DNA of 64,000 nt from Prauserella halophila (GCF_024171895.1 NZ_JAMTCQ010000009.1:993285-1057284); one strand, 5' to 3'. Positions 46,829 through 55,943 are shown, counted from the stretch's first letter. Program-made: numbers and translations. Notes: generated by a model from the letters alone, not told the origin.

Positions 46829-46967
46829 ACCAACGGTCCGACGACGCAGGCCGGGCGTTGCCGCGTGACTCTCGCGTGGCGCCCGGACTGCTTCTGTCGT
46901 TAGCGTTGCCTCCAGCACGCGCCGCGTTCGCGGGCGAAGTCGAAGGCGACACGGAAAGTGGGACGTC

Positions 46968-47969
46968 GTGAAGAAGATCATCAACGATCCGGCGACGGTG
47001 GTCGCCGAGTCGCTCCGAGGATTGGCAGCCGCGCACGCGGACCTGGTGCGCGTGGCCTACGACCCGGATCACGTGGTGCGTGTGGACGCACCGGTCGCCG
47101 GCAAGGTGGCCGTGATCTCGGGCGGCGGTTCCGGCCACGAGCCGCTGCACACCGGGTTCGTCGGCGCGGGCATGCTCGACGCGGCCGTTCCCGGCCCGGT
47201 GTTCACCTCACCGACGCCGGACGCGGCACAGGCCGCGATCTCGGCGACCACCGGAGACGCCGGTGCGCTGCTGGTGGTGAAGAACTACACCGGCGACGTG
47301 CTGAACTTCGAAACAGCGGCCGAACTGGCGGCAGCCGAGGGGCTGGACGTCCGCAGCGTGGTGATCGACGACGACGTCGCGGTGGCGGATTCGACGTTCA
47401 CCGCCGGCAGGCGCGGCGTCGGCGGCACCGTGCCGCTGGAGAAGATCGTCGGCGCGGCGGCTGCGCGCGGGGACGGGCTCGACGCCGTCGAGGCGCTCGC
47501 TCGGCGCGTGGTCGGCCAGGTGCGATCCATCGGCGTGGCGCTCTCGCCGCCGACCGTGCCGCATGCCGGTGAACCGAGTTTCGACCTCGGTGCCGACGAG
47601 ATCGAGTTCGGCATCGGCATCCACGGCGAACCGGGCCGTGAGCGGATCGCGGCCGAGCCCGCGGACGCGCTGGTCGAGCGCATGGTCACGGCCGTGGTCG
47701 ACGACCTGCCGTTCGGCGAGGGTGACGAGGTACTGCTGCTGACCAACTCGATGGGCGCCACCCCGCCGATGGAGACGTATCTGGCCCACGGGATCGCCGA
47801 GCGGCTGTTGGCCGATCGCGGTATCCGGGTCACCCGCCGGCTCGTCGGGCCGTACGTGACCAGCCTGGAGATGCAGGGGCTCAGCCTGACGCTGTTGCGG
47901 CTGGACGACGAACTGACCGAGCTGTGGGACGCGCCGGTGCACACGCCGTCGCTGCGGTGGGGGGTCTGA
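46968..47969 (+). CDS. dhaK: PTS-dependent dihydroxyacetone kinase, DhaK subunit
   Basis: 333 residues. Binds dihydroxyacetone covalently through His219 (GIGIHGEPG). SGGGSGHEPLHTGFVGAGMLDAAVPG and KNYTGDVLNFETAAE are DhaK signatures. Works with DhaL (ADP carrier) and DhaM (phosphoryl donor from PEP via HPr). GTG start. Its TGA shares an A with the ATG of dhaL. Confidence 0.95.
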   Translation: MKKIINDPATVVAESLRGLAAAHADLVRVAYDPDHVVRVDAPVAGKVAVISGGGSGHEPLHTGFVGAGMLDAAVPGPVFTSPTPDAAQAAISATTGDAGALLVVKNYTGDVLNFETAAELAAAEGLDVRSVVIDDDVAVADSTFTAGRRGVGGTVPLEKIVGAAAARGDGLDAVEALARRVVGQVRSIGVALSPPTVPHAGEPSFDLGADEIEFGIGIHGEPGRERIAAEPADALVERMVTAVVDDLPFGEGDEVLLLTNSMGATPPMETYLAHGIAERLLADRGIRVTRRLVGPYVTSLEMQGLSLTLLRLDDELTELWDAPVHTPSLRWGV

Positions 47970-48598
47970 TGGGCTGCGATGCGGAACGCGTGGCCGCGGT
48001 GCTGCGCGCGGGCGGTGCGAGCGTCGCCGAGCACAAGGCCGAACTGATCGAGCTGGATCGTGCCATCGGCGATGCCGACCACGGGGAGAACCTCGACCGC
48101 GGCTTCGCGGCGGTGCTGTCGTCGCTGGACGCGGGCGTTCCCGAGACGCCCGGTGCGGTCCTGAAGACGGCTGCCACGACGCTGATCTCGAAGGTCGGCG
48201 GAGCGGCGGGGCCGCTGTACGGCACGGCGTTCCTGCGTGCGGCCACGAAGCTCGGTGATGCGTCCGAACTGGACGCGGCCGCGATCGCGACGGGCCTGCG
48301 TGCCGCGCTGGACGGCGTGGTCGCCCGCGGTAAGGCCGAGGTCGGAGACGCCACGATGGTCGATGCGCTCGCGCCCGCCGTCGAGGCCGCGGAACGCAGC
48401 CACGCCGACGGCGGGGACGTGGCAGCGGTGCTCAGCGCCGCCGCCGACGCCGCAAAGGAGGGCGCCGACTCGACCGTGCCGCTGACGGCCCGCAAGGGGC
48501 GCGCGTCGTACCTGGGCGAACGCAGCGTGGGCCACGCCGATCCGGGGGCGACGTCGACGGCGTTGCTGCTGCGGTCCTTCGCGGAGGCTGCGCGATGA
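47969..48598 (+). CDS. dhaL: Dihydroxyacetone kinase, DhaL subunit
   Basis: 209 residues. ADP is held by Mg2+ through LDRAIGDADHGENLDRGF (Asp cluster); KVGGAAGPLYGTAFLRAA and GKAEVGDATMVDALAPA and ARKGRASYLGERSVGHADPGATS complete the fold. Phosphorylated by DhaM, it passes the phosphate to dihydroxyacetone on DhaK. Overlaps both neighbours by 1 and 4 bp. Confidence 0.95.
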   Translation: MGCDAERVAAVLRAGGASVAEHKAELIELDRAIGDADHGENLDRGFAAVLSSLDAGVPETPGAVLKTAATTLISKVGGAAGPLYGTAFLRAATKLGDASELDAAAIATGLRAALDGVVARGKAEVGDATMVDALAPAVEAAERSHADGGDVAAVLSAAADAAKEGADSTVPLTARKGRASYLGERSVGHADPGATSTALLLRSFAEAAR

Positions 48599-49311
48599 GC
48601 GGGGAGCGGGTCGCACTGGTGGTCGTGTCGCACAGTGGCGGCCTCGCCGACGGGGTCGCCGAGGTGGCCGCACAGATGGCGCCCGACGTCACGGTGCGAC
48701 CGGCCGGAGGGCTGTCGGACGGCGGGATCGGCACCGATTTCGAGGCCGTGCTCGCGGCGGTGACCGAGGCCGACACGGGGTCGGGCGTGGTCGTGCTCTA
48801 CGACCTGGGAAGCGCGCAGATGACGGCGGAAATGGCGGTGGAATCGCTGCCGGAGCCGGAGGCTGCCGTGGTCGTCGACGCCCCGCTCGTCGAGGGCGCG
48901 ATCGCCGCGGCCGTCTCGGCACAGGGCGGTGGCGACCGGGCCGCGGTGGCCGATGCGGCGCGCGCAGCGGCAGGCCGGTCCGAGGTCACCGACACCGCCG
49001 AGTCGGCCGATGGCGCCGATTCCGAAGACGCTGCAGCGGCGGAATCCGGGGCGAAGGCCGAGATCACGCTCGCCAACGAGGTCGGACTGCACGCGCGGCC
49101 CGCAGCGTTGCTGGCCCGGTGTGTCGCCGACGTGGATGCGGACGTACGGATCACGCTCGGTGACACCGAAGCCGATGCGAGGAGCGTGTTCTCGCTGATG
49201 TCGCTGACCGCGCGCAAGGGCGACACCGTCGTCGTGACCGCGACCGGGACTCAGGCCGAGGACGCGATCGCACGCATCACCGCCTTGGCCGAACGCAACT
49301 TCGACGAGTAG
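48595..49311 (+). CDS. dhaM: Dihydroxyacetone kinase phosphotransfer subunit DhaM (EIIA-HPr)
   Basis: 238 residues. N-terminal EIIA-Man-like domain with active His13 (VVVSHSGGLADGV), linker rich in Ala/Asp/Glu/Ser, then an HPr domain with NEVGLHARPAALLAR (active His). There is no EI domain, unlike the E. coli three-domain form, so the cell's general EI must phosphorylate it. Overlaps dhaL by ATGA. Completes the operon. Confidence 0.9.
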   Translation: MSGERVALVVVSHSGGLADGVAEVAAQMAPDVTVRPAGGLSDGGIGTDFEAVLAAVTEADTGSGVVVLYDLGSAQMTAEMAVESLPEPEAAVVVDAPLVEGAIAAAVSAQGGGDRAAVADAARAAAGRSEVTDTAESADGADSEDAAAAESGAKAEITLANEVGLHARPAALLARCVADVDADVRITLGDTEADARSVFSLMSLTARKGDTVVVTATGTQAEDAIARITALAERNFDE

Positions 49312-49409
49312 GTCGCCGTCACGGTGCACCGGCTTCCGGACGCCGCGGCCGAGTGCGGCCGGTGAAATCGGCTGGCGCCGGGGCCGGTGCGACGGCGATG
49401 GTGGTCGGT

Positions 49410-50528
49410 ATGGATCATTCGCAGCTGTCCGAGGTCGTGCCGACGATGCTCGCCGCATCGGGAGTACCGGGCTTCGAGCATTCCGTACCCGAGCTGCCGG
49501 AAGCGCCGCGGGCGTGTGTCCTGCTCATCGACGGCCTCGGCTGGGAGCTGCTGCACGAGCACGCCGATTGCGCTCCGGTGTTGCACGAACTGTGCAGGCG
49601 GCCGTTGCGGGTCGGATATCCGGCGACGACGGCGGCGGGGCTTGCCGCCATCGGCACGGGTGCAGCGTCGGGGGTGCACGGCATGGCGGGCTACAGCTTC
49701 GAGGTGCCGGGCACGGGTGTGGTGAACGCATTGCGGTGGTGCCGGCATCCCGGCGGGGCGGATCTGTCGGAGGAGCTGCGCGCGGAGGACGTGCAGCCGC
49801 TGGCGACGACGTTCGAGCGTGCGGCTGCGGCCGGGGTGGCGACCAGCGTGGTGTCGGCGGCCCGGTTCGACGGTTCGCCGTTGACGCGGGCGGTGTTGCG
49901 TGGCGGCCGGTACGTCGGCGTGCACGCGCTCGGCGATCTGGCGATGCGGGTGACGGAGGCGCTGCGGCCGGAGCGCGCGTTCGTCTACGGCTATCACAGC
50001 GAACTCGACATGCTCGGACATCTGTACGGCCCGGGATCGGTGGCGTGGCGGATGCAGTTGCGCCAGGTCGACCGGCTCGTGGAGTCCGTCGTGGAGGGAC
50101 TGCCACCGGGCGCGGTGCTGGCCGTGGTTGCCGACCACGGCATGGTGCGGATCGGGGAGACCGTCGATGTCGACGCGACGCCGGCGTTGCGGGAGGGCAT
50201 GCGCGCACTGGGTGGCGAGGTGCGCGCCCGGCACGTCTACGCCGAGCCGGGCGCGGCCGACGACCTACTGGCGGCCTGGCGGGAGATCCTCGGTGAACGT
50301 GCCTGGGTCGTTTCGCGGGAGCAGGCCGTCGCGTACGGCTGGTTCGGACCACACGTCGGTGACCGCGTGCGCCCGCGGATCGGCGACGTCGTCGCGGCGG
50401 CCCGCGATCGGTACGGCATCGTGAGCGCGACGGCCGAGCCCGCCGAGACGTCGTTGACGGGACATCACGGCTCGTTCACCGCCGCGGAGCAGCTCGTACC
50501 CCTCGCGGTGGCCGACACGGTGGGGTGA
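49410..50528 (+). CDS. Alkaline-phosphatase-superfamily phosphodiesterase/pyrophosphatase
   Basis: 372 residues. Metal-binding and catalytic parts of the nucleotide pyrophosphatase/phosphodiesterase type: CVLLIDGLGWELL, GYPATTAAGLAAIGTG (the Thr nucleophile region), YHSELDMLGHLYGPGS and VVADHGMV with GHHGSF. Acts on a phosphodiester or pyrophosphate; substrate unknown. An alternative ATG lies four codons upstream. No ribosome site is clear for either. Confidence 0.8.
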   Translation: MDHSQLSEVVPTMLAASGVPGFEHSVPELPEAPRACVLLIDGLGWELLHEHADCAPVLHELCRRPLRVGYPATTAAGLAAIGTGAASGVHGMAGYSFEVPGTGVVNALRWCRHPGGADLSEELRAEDVQPLATTFERAAAAGVATSVVSAARFDGSPLTRAVLRGGRYVGVHALGDLAMRVTEALRPERAFVYGYHSELDMLGHLYGPGSVAWRMQLRQVDRLVESVVEGLPPGAVLAVVADHGMVRIGETVDVDATPALREGMRALGGEVRARHVYAEPGAADDLLAAWREILGERAWVVSREQAVAYGWFGPHVGDRVRPRIGDVVAAARDRYGIVSATAEPAETSLTGHHGSFTAAEQLVPLAVADTVG

Positions 50529-50556
50529 GCAGGACGCGGACGCCGAGTCCGACGGA

Positions 50557-50619
50557 CCGAATGCAGAACTCGACCGGCCGAATGCAGAACTCGACCGGCC
50601 GAGTGCAGGACACGCGGAG
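50557..50619. repeat. Three 21-bp tandem units (GTGCAG family)
   Basis: AATGCAGAAC, AATGCAGAAC and AGTGCAGGAC begin exactly 21 bp apart (50560, 50581, 50602) with conserved CCG before each. Same family and same period as 54181-54264 and 55881-55943. Between the phosphodiesterase and soxR stops, in a convergent gap. Confidence 0.85.
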
Positions 50620-50634
50620 CGTCGAGGTCTGCGC

Positions 50635-51102
50635 CTATTCGATTCCGCCTTCGCTGGCGGGTTTCAACAGTGGTGCCCCGGGGCCGAACTGGGAGAACCG
50701 GTCGTCGACGTTGTGGAGTCCGCAGGTCTTCAGCGACAGGCAGCCGCATCCGACACAGCCGGTGAGCTGGTCGCGGAGGCGCTGCAGCGCGTCGATGCGG
50801 GCGTCGAGCTCGTCGCGCCAGTCCCGTGACAGGCGCGCCCAGTCGGCCTTCGTCGGCGCGTGGTCGTGGGGCAGGGTGTCGAGGGCGGAGCCGATCTCGT
50901 CGAGGCTGAGCCCGACGCGTTGCGCGGCGCGGATGAAGGCGATTCGGCGCAGGACCGACCGCGGGTAGCGCCGCTGGTTGCCGCTGGACCGTTCCGAGGT
51001 GATCAGCCCGCGGTCCTCGTAGAACCGTAATGCGGTGTGCGGCACGCCGCTGCGCTGAGCGACCTGCCCGATCGTGAGATGCTCGGCGAGCTTGGTGGTC
51101 AC
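50635..51102 (-). CDS. soxR: Redox-sensitive activator SoxR
   Basis: 155 residues. MerR-type winged helix (HLTIGQVAQRSGVPHTALRFYEDRGLI), dimerisation helix, and the [2Fe-2S] cluster ligands CVGCGCLSLKTC. Senses redox-active compounds in actinomycetes and turns on a few detoxifying genes. GTG at 51102 gives the usual length; an in-frame GTG at 51138 would add 12 residues. A set of 16-bp repeats lies in the divergent gap with the dehydratase gene. Confidence 0.9.
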   Translation of the reverse strand: MTTKLAEHLTIGQVAQRSGVPHTALRFYEDRGLITSERSSGNQRRYPRSVLRRIAFIRAAQRVGLSLDEIGSALDTLPHDHAPTKADWARLSRDWRDELDARIDALQRLRDQLTGCVGCGCLSLKTCGLHNVDDRFSQFGPGAPLLKPASEGGIE

Positions 51103-51143
51103 CTCGCCACGGTAACCGAACCGCGCGTCGACTTCCACCTAAC

Positions 51144-51185
51144 TCGAAGTCGACCTGATTCGAAGTCGACCTGATTCTAAGTCGG
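51144..51185. promoter_or_regulatory. 16-bp direct repeats between soxR and dehydratase
   Basis: TCGAAGTCGACCTGAT occurs at 51144-51159 and 51160-51175 without change, then TCTAAGTCGG starts a third partial unit. They fill the divergent promoter region. A role as a regulator-binding array (SoxR or another) is possible; the known SoxR box CCTCAAGTTNACTTGAGG is not seen. Confidence 0.55.
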
Positions 51186-51245
51186 AGTGCCGCGGCGGCC
51201 TGCCCTGAATACGGCATCGGCACCGGGTGCGGGCAGACTGCGGGT

Positions 51246-52214
51246 ATGCAGCTCGTGTCACTCGACGACATCCGTACCGCCGCCGACCGGGTGCGCGGCG
51301 AGGTTCTGCGTACGCCGCTGCTGTCGGCACCGTGGGCCGACGCCGACCGTCCGCTGTGGTTGAAGCCCGAGAACCTGCAGCCGATCGGTGCGTTCAAACT
51401 CCGTGGTGCGTCGAACGCGCTGGCGGCGCTCGACGACCGGACGAGGAGGCAGGGTGTCGCCAAGGGACAGGGCGTCGTGGCGTATTCGAGCGGTAATCAT
51501 GCGCAGGCGGTGGCGCGCGCGGCGCAGCGTTTCGGCGTTCCCGCCCACATCGTGATGCCCGAGGGCACTCCGCAGGTGAAGATCGACGGCACGCGGTTGT
51601 ACGGCGCCGAGGTCGTGCTGGTGCCGCTCGCCGAACGGGAGTCGACGGCGTTCCGGCTGGTCGACGAGCTCGGTGCGGCGCTCGTGCCGCCGTTCGATCA
51701 CCCTGACATCATCGCCGGTCAGGGCACCGCCGGGCTCGAGATCGCCGACGATTTCCCGGACGTGGAGCTCGTGCTCGTTCCGGTCAGCGGTGGAGGGCTC
51801 GCGTCGGGCGTCGGAACGGCCGTGAAGGCGCTGTGCCCGAATGCTGCCGTGTACGGGGTCGAACCGGAGCTGGCTGCGGACGCCGCCGACAGCTTGCGTG
51901 CCGGGCACGTGGTCGAGTGGCCCGTGGCGGACCGCGCCAGGACGGTGGCGGACGGACTGCGTGCACAGCCGACCGAGCTGACGTTCGCACACCTGCGCGC
52001 TGTCCTCGACGGCATCGTCACCGTCACCGATGACGAGATCTGCGAGGCCATGCGGGTGCTCGCCACCCGGAACCGGTTGATCGCCGAGCCGTCCGGCGCG
52101 GTACCTCTCGCCGCCTATCTCCACCGGTCGGGTGAGTTGCCGCGGGGCCGCACGGTCGTGGTCGTCTCCGGGGGCAACGTCGACCGCGCGATGCTCGCCG
52201 ACGTCCTAGGATGA
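51246..52214 (+). CDS. Threonine/serine dehydratase, PLP fold II
   Basis: 322 residues. PLP Lys in PIGAFKLRGA, SSGNHAQAVA, tetraglycine-type SGGGL for the phosphate, and VVVSGGNVD at the end. Single catalytic domain with no ACT/regulatory domain, so a catabolic threonine ammonia-lyase or serine racemase/dehydratase; which one cannot be decided. Divergent from soxR. Confidence 0.85.
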   Translation: MQLVSLDDIRTAADRVRGEVLRTPLLSAPWADADRPLWLKPENLQPIGAFKLRGASNALAALDDRTRRQGVAKGQGVVAYSSGNHAQAVARAAQRFGVPAHIVMPEGTPQVKIDGTRLYGAEVVLVPLAERESTAFRLVDELGAALVPPFDHPDIIAGQGTAGLEIADDFPDVELVLVPVSGGGLASGVGTAVKALCPNAAVYGVEPELAADAADSLRAGHVVEWPVADRARTVADGLRAQPTELTFAHLRAVLDGIVTVTDDEICEAMRVLATRNRLIAEPSGAVPLAAYLHRSGELPRGRTVVVVSGGNVDRAMLADVLG

Positions 52215-52255
52215 CGATCAGCAGACCCAGCAGGTGTATGGCGAAGGGGCCGACG

Positions 52256-52669
52256 ATGAGCGACGTGCTGTTCGGCGACGAACACGTTCGGAAGTACGAG
52301 GAGACCGACGGCGAGGTCGGCCACGTGTGGCAGGACGGGGTGCCGACTTTGGTTCTCACCACCACCGGGCGGAAGACCGGCGAGCCGCGTAAGTCAGCGC
52401 TGATCTACCAGTCGCACGGTGGTTCCTACGTCGTCGTGGCGTCCAAGGGCGGTGCGCCCGACGATCCCGGCTGGTACAAGAACCTCGTGGCCGATCCGAA
52501 CGTGAAGATCCAGGTGGGCGCGGCGAAGTTCGACGCCGTGGCCCGCACCGCGAACGCCGAGGAGAAGGCCGAGTTGTGGCCGCTGATGGCTGCGGTGTGG
52601 CCTTCCTACGACGATTACCGGGCCAAGACCAACCGCGACATCCCCGTCGTGCTGCTCGATCCGGCCTGA
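52256..52669 (+). CDS. F420-dependent nitroreductase-family protein (Ddn-like)
   Basis: 137 residues, split beta-barrel. VLTTTGRKTGEPRKSALIY and GAPDDPGWYKNLVADPNVKIQV are the signatures of the Ddn/F420H2-dependent quinone reductase family, which in mycobacteria reduces quinones and activates pretomanid. The K-x-G-x-x-R motif that binds F420 phosphate is present. ATG with GAAGGGG. Ends at a strong terminator. Confidence 0.85.
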   Translation: MSDVLFGDEHVRKYEETDGEVGHVWQDGVPTLVLTTTGRKTGEPRKSALIYQSHGGSYVVVASKGGAPDDPGWYKNLVADPNVKIQVGAAKFDAVARTANAEEKAELWPLMAAVWPSYDDYRAKTNRDIPVVLLDPA

Positions 52670-52680
52670 TCTGCATGAAC

Positions 52681-52713
52681 GCTCTGCCGGGTCGGTGAAA
52701 GGCCCGGCAGAGC
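52681..52713 (+). terminator. Terminator after nitroreductase gene
   Basis: GCTCTGCCGGG (52681-52691) pairs perfectly with CCCGGCAGAGC (52703-52713). Confidence 0.8.
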
Positions 52714-52765
52714 GACCCAGGTCACGCCCGTGGCCGGGGTGAGGGCCGCTTGGTGTGGTGCGGGG

Positions 52766-52771
52766 CATAAT
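52766..52771 (+). promoter_or_regulatory. -10 box for leaderless lpd
   Basis: CATAAT ends 7 nt before the ATG of lpd, with no Shine-Dalgarno between; the transcript probably starts at the A of ATG. Confidence 0.55.
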
Positions 52772-52778
52772 CGCCGCC

Positions 52779-54179
52779 ATGAGCGAACACTTCGACGTTG
52801 TGGTCCTGGGTGCCGGCCCCGGCGGATACACCGCCGCGGTCCGGGCTGCCCAGCTCGGGTACGACACCGCCATCATCGAGGAGCGCTACTGGGGCGGTGT
52901 GTGCCTGAACGTGGGCTGCATCCCGTCGAAGGCGCTGCTGCGGAACGCGGAGCTGGCCCATCTGTTCACCTCCGAGGCCAAGACCTTCGGAATCCAGACG
53001 ACCGGTGAGATCACCTTCGACTACGGCGCGGCCTACCAGCGCAGCCGCAAGGTGGCCGACGGTCGCGTCAAGGGCATTCACTACCTGATGAAGAAGAATG
53101 CCATCACGCAGCTGAACGGCCGCGGTTCGTTCACCGGCCCGAACGCGATCGACGTGCGGCGCAGCGACGGCGAGACCGACACGGTCACGTTCGACCACTG
53201 CATCATCGCCTCGGGCGCCAGCCCGAAACTGCTGCCCGGTACACAGCGCAGCCAGAACGTGGTCACCTACGAGGAACAGATCCTCACCGAGGAGCTGCCG
53301 GACAGCATCGTCGTCGCCGGTGCCGGTGCGATCGGCGTCGAGTTCGCCTACGTGCTGCACAACTACGGTGTGAAGGTCACCGTCGTGGAGTTCGCCGACC
53401 GCATGGTGCCGGCCGAGGACGACGAGGTGTCGGCCGAACTCGCGCGCCGCTACCGCAAGCTCGGCGTCGAGGTGCTGACGTCGACGAAGGTCGAGTCGAT
53501 CGAGGACAACGGCACCGGCGTGCGCGTCACCGTGTCGTCCGGCGGTCAGCAGCAGGTCCTCGAGGCCGACAAGGTGCTGCAGGCCATGGGCTTCGCGCCG
53601 AACGTCGAGGGCTTCGGGCTCGAGAACACGGGCGTACAGCTGACCGACCGCGGTGCGATCGACGTCGACGGCCGGGGTCGCACCAATGTGCCGAACATCT
53701 TCGCGATCGGCGACGTGACGGCGAAGCTGATGCTCGCCCACGCCGCCGAGTCGATGGCCATGATCGCCGCGGAGACCATCGCCGATGCCGAGACGATGGA
53801 GCTCGACTTCCGCATGATCCCGCGGGCGACGTACTGCCAGCCGCAGATCGCCTCGTTCGGGCTCACCGAGGAGGAGGCGCGCGACGCGGGTCACGACGTG
53901 CAGGTGCAGAAGTTCCCGTTCACGGCCAACGGCAAGGCGCACGGGCTGGCCGACCCGGTCGGGTTCGTCAAGGTGATCGCCGACTCCGCCCACGGCGAGT
54001 TCCTCGGTGCCCACCTGATCGGCCCCGAGGTCACCGAGCTGCTGCCCGAACTGACGCTCGCCCAGCAGTGGGACCTGACGGTCCACGAGGTCGCCCGCAA
54101 CGTGCACGCCCACCCGACACTCGGCGAGGCCATCAAGGAGGCGGTTCACGGTCTCGCGGGCCACATGATCAACATGTAA
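52779..54179 (+). CDS. lpd: Dihydrolipoyl dehydrogenase
   Basis: 466 residues, FAD flavoprotein. FAD-binding [17 protein letters not shown], redox disulfide [16 protein letters not shown]-binding [15 protein letters not shown], second FAD motif IFAIGDVT, and dimer interface His-Glu in [13 protein letters not shown]. Reoxidises lipoamide of 2-oxoacid dehydrogenases; in mycobacteria it also serves peroxidase chemistry. ATG selected from the -10 position. Confidence 0.95.
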   Translation: MSEHFDVVVLGAGPGGYTAAVRAAQLGYDTAIIEERYWGGVCLNVGCIPSKALLRNAELAHLFTSEAKTFGIQTTGEITFDYGAAYQRSRKVADGRVKGIHYLMKKNAITQLNGRGSFTGPNAIDVRRSDGETDTVTFDHCIIASGASPKLLPGTQRSQNVVTYEEQILTEELPDSIVVAGAGAIGVEFAYVLHNYGVKVTVVEFADRMVPAEDDEVSAELARRYRKLGVEVLTSTKVESIEDNGTGVRVTVSSGGQQQVLEADKVLQAMGFAPNVEGFGLENTGVQLTDRGAIDVDGRGRTNVPNIFAIGDVTAKLMLAHAAESMAMIAAETIADAETMELDFRMIPRATYCQPQIASFGLTEEEARDAGHDVQVQKFPFTANGKAHGLADPVGFVKVIADSAHGEFLGAHLIGPEVTELLPELTLAQQWDLTVHEVARNVHAHPTLGEAIKEAVHGLAGHMINM

Positions 54180-54180
54180 C

Positions 54181-54264
54181 CGCGTGTTGCGCATTCCGGA
54201 CGCCGTGTTGCGTTCTCCAGGGCCTGTGTTGCGCATTCCGGGGACTGTGTTGCGCCCACCCGTC
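54181..54264. repeat. Four 21-bp tandem units (GTGTTGCG family)
   Basis: GTGTTGCG recurs at 54184, 54205, 54226 and 54247, exactly 21 bp apart, beginning just after the lpd stop. Units read GTGTTGCGCATTCCGG; the reverse complement (CCGGAATGCGCAACAC) matches the 50557 and 55881 arrays. Confidence 0.85.
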
Positions 54265-54352
54265 ACCCGGCTGTCGCCCGTCACCGACACGCTGGCGCGC
54301 GACCGTGCCGGCGGGCCGCACCGCGGGCTCCGGTCAGCGCCTTTCAGCCGCG

Positions 54353-54790
54353 TCAGCCCGTCGCACGGTGGACGGATTCGGGCCGGATGACGATGCGCGC
54401 CCACTCCTCCGACCGCATGGTGGCCAGGTCGGCGGCGTGCCCGGGGTCGTCGAGGTCCCAGTAGCGAGCCGCGAGACGGTCCAACAGTGCGTGCGCACCC
54501 TCGGACTCGATCGTGACGCGACCGCTGACCGATACCCACTGCTCCGGTTCGCCCACCGGTGCGGCGACGACGATCGAGGCGCGCGGGTCCCGGCGTAACC
54601 GCCGTACCTTGGGCGCGTCCGGATAGGTGAACAGCTGGATCGTGCCTGCCTCGGTGACCTCGAACCACACGGGGCGCGGCTGTGGCGGCAGCGGTCCCGC
54701 CGCCACGGACAGGAAGCCGTGCAGCGGGCGGCGGAGGAAGGCCAGGTCGGGGGCGGTCAACGGCGTCGACATCGCGGTCTCGGTTGTCAT
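54353..54790 (-). CDS. Pyridoxamine-phosphate-oxidase-like split-barrel protein
   Basis: 145 residues. Split-barrel flavin/F420-binding fold: LHGFLSVAAGPLPPQPRPVWFEV, IQLFTYPDAPKVRRLRRDPRASIVVAAP and WVSVSGRVTIE. Such proteins reduce or oxidise small molecules with FMN or F420; cofactor undetermined. Divergently paired with an AraC regulator, which probably controls it. Confidence 0.8.
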   Translation of the reverse strand: MTTETAMSTPLTAPDLAFLRRPLHGFLSVAAGPLPPQPRPVWFEVTEAGTIQLFTYPDAPKVRRLRRDPRASIVVAAPVGEPEQWVSVSGRVTIESEGAHALLDRLAARYWDLDDPGHAADLATMRSEEWARIVIRPESVHRATG

Positions 54791-54869
54791 ACCTACGAGT
54801 CAACTCGATTCGCTCGGACGATCCCATGGCCAGGACACCGGAATGCCTGTGTATTCGTCTACACTCGGC

Positions 54870-55796
54870 ATGGTGGACGTGTTCGCCGACCTGATCCGCG
54901 GCGTGCGGGCACACGGGTCGCTGTTCGGTAGCTCGATGCTGACGCCGCCGTGGTCGTTGCATTTCGCCGACGGTGCACCGTTGACGCTGTGCACCGTGCT
55001 CGGCGGAGCGGGCTGGATCGTGCCGGAACACGGTGTCCCGGTACCGCTGCGTGACCGGGACACCGTCGTCGTCCGCGGACCGGAGCCGTTCAGCTTCGTC
55101 GACGAGGTCGGCACGCGTGCCGACCCGGTCGCGTGCGGGCAACATTGCGCGGTCCCCGGCCAGGGTGGCACGCGGCATCGCCGTGGTTGGCACGACACCG
55201 GTGATGCCGACGTAGCGCTGATCGTCGGGGCCTATCCCGCCCGTGGCGAGATCAACGGCCGGCTGCTCGAGGCACTGCCCGGCGTGTTGCGGGTGGACGG
55301 TGGCGGGACGGGTGACGGCGTGCTGGACCATCTCGCCGAGGAGGTCGCGATCGACCGGCCGGGCCAACAGGTCGTCCTCGATCGGCTCCTGGACTGGATG
55401 TTGGTCTGCACGTTGCGCGAGTGGTTCGACCGGCCGGACGGGAGACCGCCGGCGTGGTGGGCGGCGCAGCACGATCCGGTCGTGGGCGTCGCGCTACGAC
55501 GGATGCACGCCGACCCCGCGGCGCCGTGGACGGTCGCCACGCTCGCCGGTGGTGCCGGTGTGGCCCGTGCGACCCTCGCCAAACGATTCGCCGAGCTGAT
55601 GGGCGAACCGCCGCTGACGTATCTCACGCGCTGGCGGATGACGCTCGCCGCGGAGCTGTTGGTCGAGCGGGCCTCGGCGACGATCGCCGACATCGCCCGC
55701 ACCGTGGGTTATTCCGATCCGTTCGGGTTCAGCGCCGCATTCAAACGCGTCCGGGGTGTCAATCCCAGTGAGTTCCGCAGGCAAGCGACCGGTTAG
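54870..55796 (+). CDS. AraC-family transcriptional regulator
   Basis: 308 residues. N-terminal cupin-type ligand domain (PPWSLHFADGAPLTLCTVL, QHCAVPGQGG), C-terminal AraC HTH pair: WTVATLAGGAGVARATLAKRFAELMGEPPLTYLTRWRM and IADIARTVGYSDPFGFSAAFKRVRGVNPSEFR. TACACT lies just upstream (54860-54865); ATG at 54870 or GTG at 54873 may be a leaderless start. Divergent from the split-barrel gene. Confidence 0.85.
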   Translation: MVDVFADLIRGVRAHGSLFGSSMLTPPWSLHFADGAPLTLCTVLGGAGWIVPEHGVPVPLRDRDTVVVRGPEPFSFVDEVGTRADPVACGQHCAVPGQGGTRHRRGWHDTGDADVALIVGAYPARGEINGRLLEALPGVLRVDGGGTGDGVLDHLAEEVAIDRPGQQVVLDRLLDWMLVCTLREWFDRPDGRPPAWWAAQHDPVVGVALRRMHADPAAPWTVATLAGGAGVARATLAKRFAELMGEPPLTYLTRWRMTLAAELLVERASATIADIARTVGYSDPFGFSAAFKRVRGVNPSEFRRQATG

Positions 55797-55880
55797 TCCG
55801 GGACGGTGTTGCAGGTCCGGGGACGGGGTGTCAACGAGCGCGGCCGCCGAGCTGGTGAGCCCGTCCTCTGCGCGAATGCC

Positions 55881-55943
55881 CGGTGCAGAACACACGTGTC
55901 CGAGTGCAGGACACGCGGTTCTGAGTGCAGGACACGCGCGGCC
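55881..55943. repeat. Three 21-bp tandem units (GTGCAG family)
   Basis: GTGCAG at 55883, 55904 and 55925, 21 bp apart, each followed by RACACRCG. The last two units read GAGTGCAGGACACGCG. In the 241-bp gap before the ClpC-like gene; the remainder contains TTGACA near 55968 as a possible -35 and AGGGAGGAG as ribosome site. Confidence 0.85.
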
